The notes under the pieces are model-generated. The model saw only the letters and a list, made by a program, of their open reading frames with translations. It did no database searches and was not told the origin of the DNA. The position numbers and the translations under genes were made by a program. From Alphaproteobacteria bacterium (GTDB lineage: Bacteria > Pseudomonadota > Alphaproteobacteria > CAAGCB01 > CAG-977): a stretch of 8,471 nt of DNA. Shown here one piece after another: positions 4,650-8,471 of the stretch; the first letter of the stretch is position 1, and each line of letters begins with the position of its first letter. Where the stretch lies: NCBI GenBank assembly GCA_021639925.1, contig JAJXEL010000093.1:1-8471 (forward strand). Direction: 5' to 3'.

Positions 4650-6775
4650 AAGAATGGTTTTCCGCTCAAGAATTGGCGGATATGAAATTACCGGATATTC
4701 CGTCTGCCAAGAAAAACATTTTAGCATTAGCCAAACGACAAAACTGGAAAAATCGTCCTCGTGCCGGTTTTGGCGGCGGAAAGGAATATCATATTTCCTG
4801 TCTGCCTGAAATCGCCCGCATTCAGCTGGCAGTTATGACCGCACCCGCCGCTAAAAAAGAAGTGATAAAAGCGGAAATCAATCCGCAGGGATTGGCGGAG
4901 TACGCCCATATTGAAGGCCTCGCCAAAAACCGAATTGATGCCAAGCTTGAAATCTTGGATGCCTTTAAAGAATTTCAAAAAACGCTGGGCTTTGCGAACA
5001 CCCGCGCCCGTTATATTTTCGCCGAAAAATACAATGCCGGTGAAGTAGCGGTTGCCGATTGGGTAAAAAATACGATTATCGGAGTTTCCGCCTGCACTTT
5101 AAGGAATTGGACGGAAGTTCTTGCAAATAAAGGCATTTCAGGCTTGGCCGGCAAATACGGCAGCCGCAAAGGAACGGGCATCATTGATACAAATGAAGCC
5201 ATTAGAAATTACATTTTAGGTGCGATATACGAAACGCCGCACATTTCATGCAAGAACATCATGCGCGGTTTACGCGCCCGTTTCAAAGAAACAGGGGATA
5301 TTTTGCCGTCTTATCGGACTTTGCAAGTTTGGGTTAAAACGTGGAAAGAAGAAAACGAACAGCTTTTGACAGCGGTAAAAAATCCGGATGAATGGCGGTC
5401 GAAGTATAAATCAGCAGCCGGAAGCGCGTCCGAAAGCATTGTCCGTTTGAACCAAGAATGGCAGTTTGACGGAACACCGTCCGATCTGCTTTTGGCTGAC
5501 GGGAAACGGTGTAACATCGTCGGAATTATTGACGTTTATTCGCGCCGTTTGAGTTTAAGTGTTTGCGACCGCGCTTCGGCGTATGCGGTCGGATGCGCGA
5601 CGAGAAAAGCCCTTTTAAAGTGGGGCGTTCCAGAAACAGTCCGCACCGACAACGGTAAAGATTACGTCGCCGATTATATCAAGCGCGTTTTTGCCGCTTT
5701 GAACATAGAGCAAATTATCTGTCCGCCGTTCAGTCCGCAAAAGAAACCGCATATTGAACGGGCTTTCAGGACGTTTTCACATTCTTTGTTGGAACAGCTG
5801 GACGGTTTCATCGGCCATAATGTTACCGAACGTAAAGACATTGAAGCCCGCCGGTCGTTTTCACAACGTTTATTTAACAAAGATGAAACCATCGAACTGC
5901 GTTTGACGACAAAAGAATTACAAGATTTCTGCGACCGTTGGTGTGAAAACATATACGAACGCGAGGAACACGGCAGTCTTGGTATGTCGCCCGATGAAAA
6001 AGCGGCTTCTTATACCGGCACAGTTCGGCGGATAGCCGATGAACGCTGTTTAGATGTTCTGCTTGCCAAGCCCGCCGGGAAAAACGGCATCCGCGTTGTG
6101 TCCAAGAAAGGCATTTCTTACGAGGGAGGTTATTATAACGCGCCGGAATTGGGCGGTTATGAAGGACAGCAGATCCGCGTTTTGTTGGACGAGCAGGATT
6201 ACGGCGAACTTTACGCTTTCGACCTTGACGGCAAATTTATCTGCAAAGCGGTTTCTTTTGAAAACAAGGGCGTTTCTTTGGAAGAAGTCGCCGCCGCCAG
6301 ATCCGCAGTTCAAAAGCGCACTTTGAAAATTAAAAAGGACGCTTTACGGCGTATTGCCAAAGAGACGAACCTGAAAGGCAACGAAATGGTGAACGAGGTG
6401 CTGATGCAGGCAGCTGAAAAGGCTGGAAAATTAACACGTTTACCGTCGGAAACAGTTGCTTACCAAACCGAACAGATGGCGGAAGCGGTTAAAGCCGCTC
6501 TTTCCAAAGAACCGCCGAAACCAAGCGAATTAAGCGCGGCGGAAAAAGCGGCGGCCGAACGGCTGAAAGCTCAAAAGCCTTCAACGGTCGTAAAAATCAA
6601 GCCCTCGCCTCAACAGAATTTTGAACGGTGGAAATCTCTGAAATCCCGCTTTGACGATGGAGAAATATTAAACGACGACGAACTGTTCTTTTTAGATAAT
6701 TATCCCTCGACGGGAGAATACAAAGGGCAGGTTTTCGCCGAGAAATGCCCGAAAGTATTGGCGGGTGCGATTTAA
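4646..6775 (+). CDS. A: MuA-type DDE transposase
   Basis: A 709-aa transposase, slightly longer than Mu's 663 aa, that would pair the phage ends, nick them and join them to target DNA for integration and replicative growth. Residues 1-60 form the winged-helix enhancer/operator-binding domain, as in Mu (EWFSAQELADMKLPDIP, NRPRAGFGGGKEYHI). End-binding helical domains follow to about 250. The catalytic core has Asp275 (QFDGTP), Asp335 (RTDNGKDY) and Glu371 (PHIERAF), a complete DDE triad. The MuA C-terminal beta-barrel lies near 485-535 (GGYYNAPELGGYEGQQIRV), and a charged helical tail ends in VLAGAI; in Mu the hydrophobic C-terminus (RRKKAI) is the ClpX tag, so a similar role is plausible. GGAGG lies upstream inside the preceding gene, which it overlaps by four bases. 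The gene is intact, with no missing key residue. Confidence 0.97.
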   Translation: MKEWFSAQELADMKLPDIPSAKKNILALAKRQNWKNRPRAGFGGGKEYHISCLPEIARIQLAVMTAPAAKKEVIKAEINPQGLAEYAHIEGLAKNRIDAKLEILDAFKEFQKTLGFANTRARYIFAEKYNAGEVAVADWVKNTIIGVSACTLRNWTEVLANKGISGLAGKYGSRKGTGIIDTNEAIRNYILGAIYETPHISCKNIMRGLRARFKETGDILPSYRTLQVWVKTWKEENEQLLTAVKNPDEWRSKYKSAAGSASESIVRLNQEWQFDGTPSDLLLADGKRCNIVGIIDVYSRRLSLSVCDRASAYAVGCATRKALLKWGVPETVRTDNGKDYVADYIKRVFAALNIEQIICPPFSPQKKPHIERAFRTFSHSLLEQLDGFIGHNVTERKDIEARRSFSQRLFNKDETIELRLTTKELQDFCDRWCENIYEREEHGSLGMSPDEKAASYTGTVRRIADERCLDVLLAKPAGKNGIRVVSKKGISYEGGYYNAPELGGYEGQQIRVLLDEQDYGELYAFDLDGKFICKAVSFENKGVSLEEVAAARSAVQKRTLKIKKDALRRIAKETNLKGNEMVNEVLMQAAEKAGKLTRLPSETVAYQTEQMAEAVKAALSKEPPKPSELSAAEKAAAERLKAQKPSTVVKIKPSPQQNFERWKSLKSRFDDGEILNDDELFFLDNYPSTGEYKGQVFAEKCPKVLAGAI

Positions 6776-6832
6776 AAACAAACCGCCGAAGCAGAAGCTC
6801 CGACGGTCTCGTAAGAAAACAAGGAAAAAGTA

Positions 6833-7570
6833 ATGGAAAATACGATGATTGTCAACACGCAAACAGCACAGCTTAGGAATGTCATCGCTTTGCTGACCGG
6901 CGTTGAACGGGCGGAAAACCGCCCGCCGCATTTGCCGGGACTGGTCTGCTTTTACGGGCCGAGCGGCTGGGGAAAATCCTATGCCGCAGCCTATGTCGCT
7001 AATACAAAAAACGCCTATTACGTCGAGCTGAAATCAACGTGGACGGTTAAATACCTGTTGCAAGCGATTTGCAAAGAAATGGGATTAACGTACTCGACGG
7101 GCGACACATTGGCCGTCTTGGGGGAAAAGGTCACCGAACAGCTGATTTTAAGCGGCAGAACTTTGATAATCGACGAGTTCGACTACTTGGTTGATAAAAA
7201 CAAAGTGGACGTGATCCGCGATTTATTTGAAGGATCCGCCGCGCCCGTCATTTTAATCGGCGAAGAGCAACTGCCCAACAAATTAAAGCGTTGGGAACGC
7301 ACGCACGGGCGCATTTTGGACTTTATACCCGCGCAACCCGCCAGCTTTGAAGACGCGCAGGCATTGCGGGATTTGTATTGTAAAAGAGTCAAAATCGGCG
7401 ACGACCTTTTGGAAGAAATTTGGAAAGTCGCCCGCGGTTCTGTTCGCCGGATCTGCGTCAATCTTGAACGCGTCCAGCAAACCGCAATCACTATGGCAAT
7501 GCGTGAAATCGGCTTGAATGATTGGAGTGAGCCGTTATTCACGGGCGACGCCCCGTCGCGGAGGGTCTGA
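6833..7570 (+). CDS. B: MuB-type transposition ATPase
   Basis: A 245-aa AAA+ ATPase that in Mu polymerises on DNA, delivers target DNA to MuA and gives target immunity. Walker A is GPSGWGKS at residues 42-49, Walker B is LIIDEFD at 111-117, and a sensor-1-like segment, VILIGEEQL, lies at 139-147. The rest is a helical lid and a short C-terminal domain (VARGSVRRICVNLERVQ). Mu B is 312 aa and starts with a lambda-repressor-like HTH; here only about 40 residues precede Walker A, so that domain is absent, as in the shorter B proteins of RcapMu-like phages. AAGGA lies seven bases before the ATG. The 57-base gap after the transposase shows only an imperfect hairpin without a T tract, so readthrough is expected. 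Confidence 0.92.
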   Translation: MENTMIVNTQTAQLRNVIALLTGVERAENRPPHLPGLVCFYGPSGWGKSYAAAYVANTKNAYYVELKSTWTVKYLLQAICKEMGLTYSTGDTLAVLGEKVTEQLILSGRTLIIDEFDYLVDKNKVDVIRDLFEGSAAPVILIGEEQLPNKLKRWERTHGRILDFIPAQPASFEDAQALRDLYCKRVKIGDDLLEEIWKVARGSVRRICVNLERVQQTAITMAMREIGLNDWSEPLFTGDAPSRRV

Positions 7571-7572
7571 TC

Positions 7573-8121
7573 ATGGGAAAAGAAAGCAGACGCCGGCAGA
7601 TCTGGGAAGAAATCAGAAAGCAACGGGAGTTTACATTAAACAGCCTTTCTTCGGGCTGTCAAATTCACCGAGATACAATCGAAACCTATGTCATCGGACT
7701 GCGTAAGGCCGGTTTTGTGGAGCTTGTTGAAAAGAAAGCAATCAACAAACCTTTTGTCACAACGACATTTACGGAAAATCATTACAGGCTTGCCAAAGAT
7801 GTCGGGATTGACGCTCCCCGTGTTACCCGCGACGGCAAAATTCTTTCGGCCGACATCAATCAGGATTTATGGCGGGCGATGAAGATTTTAAAAGAATTTT
7901 CCGTAACTGATTTAATTGCCTCAACTACGCAAAAAACAACGGTTGATAACGTCAAAACCTACTGTTTGTTTTTAACGCGCGCCAAGTATTTGAAACGCAA
8001 CGGAAGCCGTTTTGTATTTGTCAAAAGAACGGGAGCGAAAGCCCCGCGAATCCTGCGGATTAAAGCGGTTTTCGACCCGAACTTAAACAAAGTCGTCTAT
8101 CAAAGCGGGGGCGAGGAATGA
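7573..8121 (+). CDS. Mu-like phage protein with two tandem winged-helix-like repeats
   Basis: A 182-aa protein of a family that follows the B gene in RcapMu-like phages; its function is unknown. I see an internal duplication, residues about 8-89 and 97-166. In both halves a Trp (W11, W100) is followed by EF (19-20, 108-109), then a Tyr and a Leu (Y39/L43, Y130/L134) and a Lys/Arg-Ala pair (45-46, 136-137). Each half closes with an aromatic wing and APR (YRLAKDVGIDAPR at 71-83, FVFVKRTGAKAPR at 147-159). Each half has the helix-turn-helix plus wing outline of a winged-helix domain, so a DNA-binding or regulatory role is likely. The tail AVFDPNLNKVVY is also typical of the family. GGAGG lies eight bases before the ATG, only two bases after the B stop codon, and the end overlaps the next gene by four bases (ATGA). 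Confidence 0.85.
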   Translation: MGKESRRRQIWEEIRKQREFTLNSLSSGCQIHRDTIETYVIGLRKAGFVELVEKKAINKPFVTTTFTENHYRLAKDVGIDAPRVTRDGKILSADINQDLWRAMKILKEFSVTDLIASTTQKTTVDNVKTYCLFLTRAKYLKRNGSRFVFVKRTGAKAPRILRIKAVFDPNLNKVVYQSGGEE

Positions 8122-8429
8122 GCGATTTTATCGACGAATTAAAAAAGGCGTGCGAAGAAACCTCGCAAGTCAAAGTCGCCAAAGCAATCGGCTATTCCGC
8201 CGCGACCGTTAATCTGGTTTTAAAAGGCTCTTATAAAGGCGATTTAAGTGCCGTCGAAAAAGCCTTTAAGGGGGCTTTTAAAGCCGAAACCGTTATTTGT
8301 CCCGTCTTGGGCGAAATACCGGCGCACAGGTGCATATCCATACAACGCCAGCCCTTTGCCGCAACAAACCATCAGCGGGTACTGCTTTTTAAAGCTTGCA
8401 AGACCTGCCCGAACAGAAAAGGAGAATGA
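8118..8429 (+). CDS. Small HTH regulator-like protein with a four-cysteine C-terminus
   Basis: A 103-aa protein in two parts. Residues about 15-52 form an XRE/Cro-like helix-turn-helix (QVKVAKAIGYSAATVNLVLK), with the YKGDLSAVEKAF helix after it. The C-terminal half carries Cys61 (ICPVLGEIP), Cys72 (HRCIS) and Cys94/Cys97 (KACKTCPN), a spacing that could bind a metal such as zinc. Proteins with this HTH plus CPVLGEI layout recur in the early region of RcapMu-like phages; I know of no tested function. A DNA-binding regulator of early or middle transcription is the likely role. The start overlaps the preceding stop (ATGA), implying coupled translation. Confidence 0.82.
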   Translation: MSDFIDELKKACEETSQVKVAKAIGYSAATVNLVLKGSYKGDLSAVEKAFKGAFKAETVICPVLGEIPAHRCISIQRQPFAATNHQRVLLFKACKTCPNRKGE

Positions 8430-8430
8430 A

Positions 8431-8471
8431 ATGCCTTTAAACTCCACCTTATCCCAACAGATTTTCGGCGT
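8431..8471 (+). CDS. Start of a further early gene (cut by the window edge)
   Basis: An ATG two bases after the preceding stop is placed six bases after GGAG (8421-8424) and opens a frame of 13 codons, beginning MPLNSTLSQQIF, without a stop to the window end. The spacing and Shine-Dalgarno sequence make it the next operon gene. Too little is visible to name a product. Confidence 0.6.
   Translation, partial: MPLNSTLSQQIFG

Noticed and set aside
6776..6832. Terminator between the transposase and ATPase genes
   Set aside because: ACCG and CGGT can pair around an imperfect stem, but mismatches are frequent and no T tract follows. The ATPase gene probably shares the transposase message.

Overview
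The window joins two unrelated mobile elements. Positions 1 to about 2826 are GC-rich and look like the end of a Tn4451-type mobilizable transposon from gut Clostridia (Firmicutes). This part holds a MobV relaxase, a small companion ORF, and a large serine recombinase with its own promoter, all on the + strand. From about 2827 to the right edge the DNA is more AT-rich. It is the early region of a Mu-like transposable prophage, read in from its left end.

The prophage layout is the classic one. A leftward lysogeny repressor (2909-3370) faces a rightward early operon across a regulatory region packed with short repeats. The operon runs ner-like regulator (3579-3860), unknown 99-aa gene (3875-4174), conserved Mu-phage protein of unknown role (4185-4649), MuA-type DDE transposase (4646-6775), MuB-type ATPase (6833-7570), a protein built from two winged-helix-like repeats (7573-8121), a small HTH plus four-cysteine protein (8118-8429), and the first codons of another gene (8431 onward). 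Genes overlap or sit a few bases apart, each with a Shine-Dalgarno sequence, as expected for one polycistronic message.

By established Mu biology, the repressor and Ner-like protein control the lytic/lysogenic choice at the divergent promoters. MuA pairs the phage ends and transposes them, and the ATPase captures target DNA. The small proteins after MuB are recurrent in RcapMu-like phages of Alphaproteobacteria, but their roles are not known. On the left, the relaxase would nick the element for conjugative mobilization in trans, and the recombinase would excise and integrate it.

The host cannot be fixed from this window. The phage genes recall alphaproteobacterial Mu-like phages, while the left element is of Firmicutes type. 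A gut bacterium that has acquired both is the simplest reading; a chimeric assembly is the main alternative. No tRNA, rRNA, CRISPR array or cargo gene such as antibiotic resistance is present.
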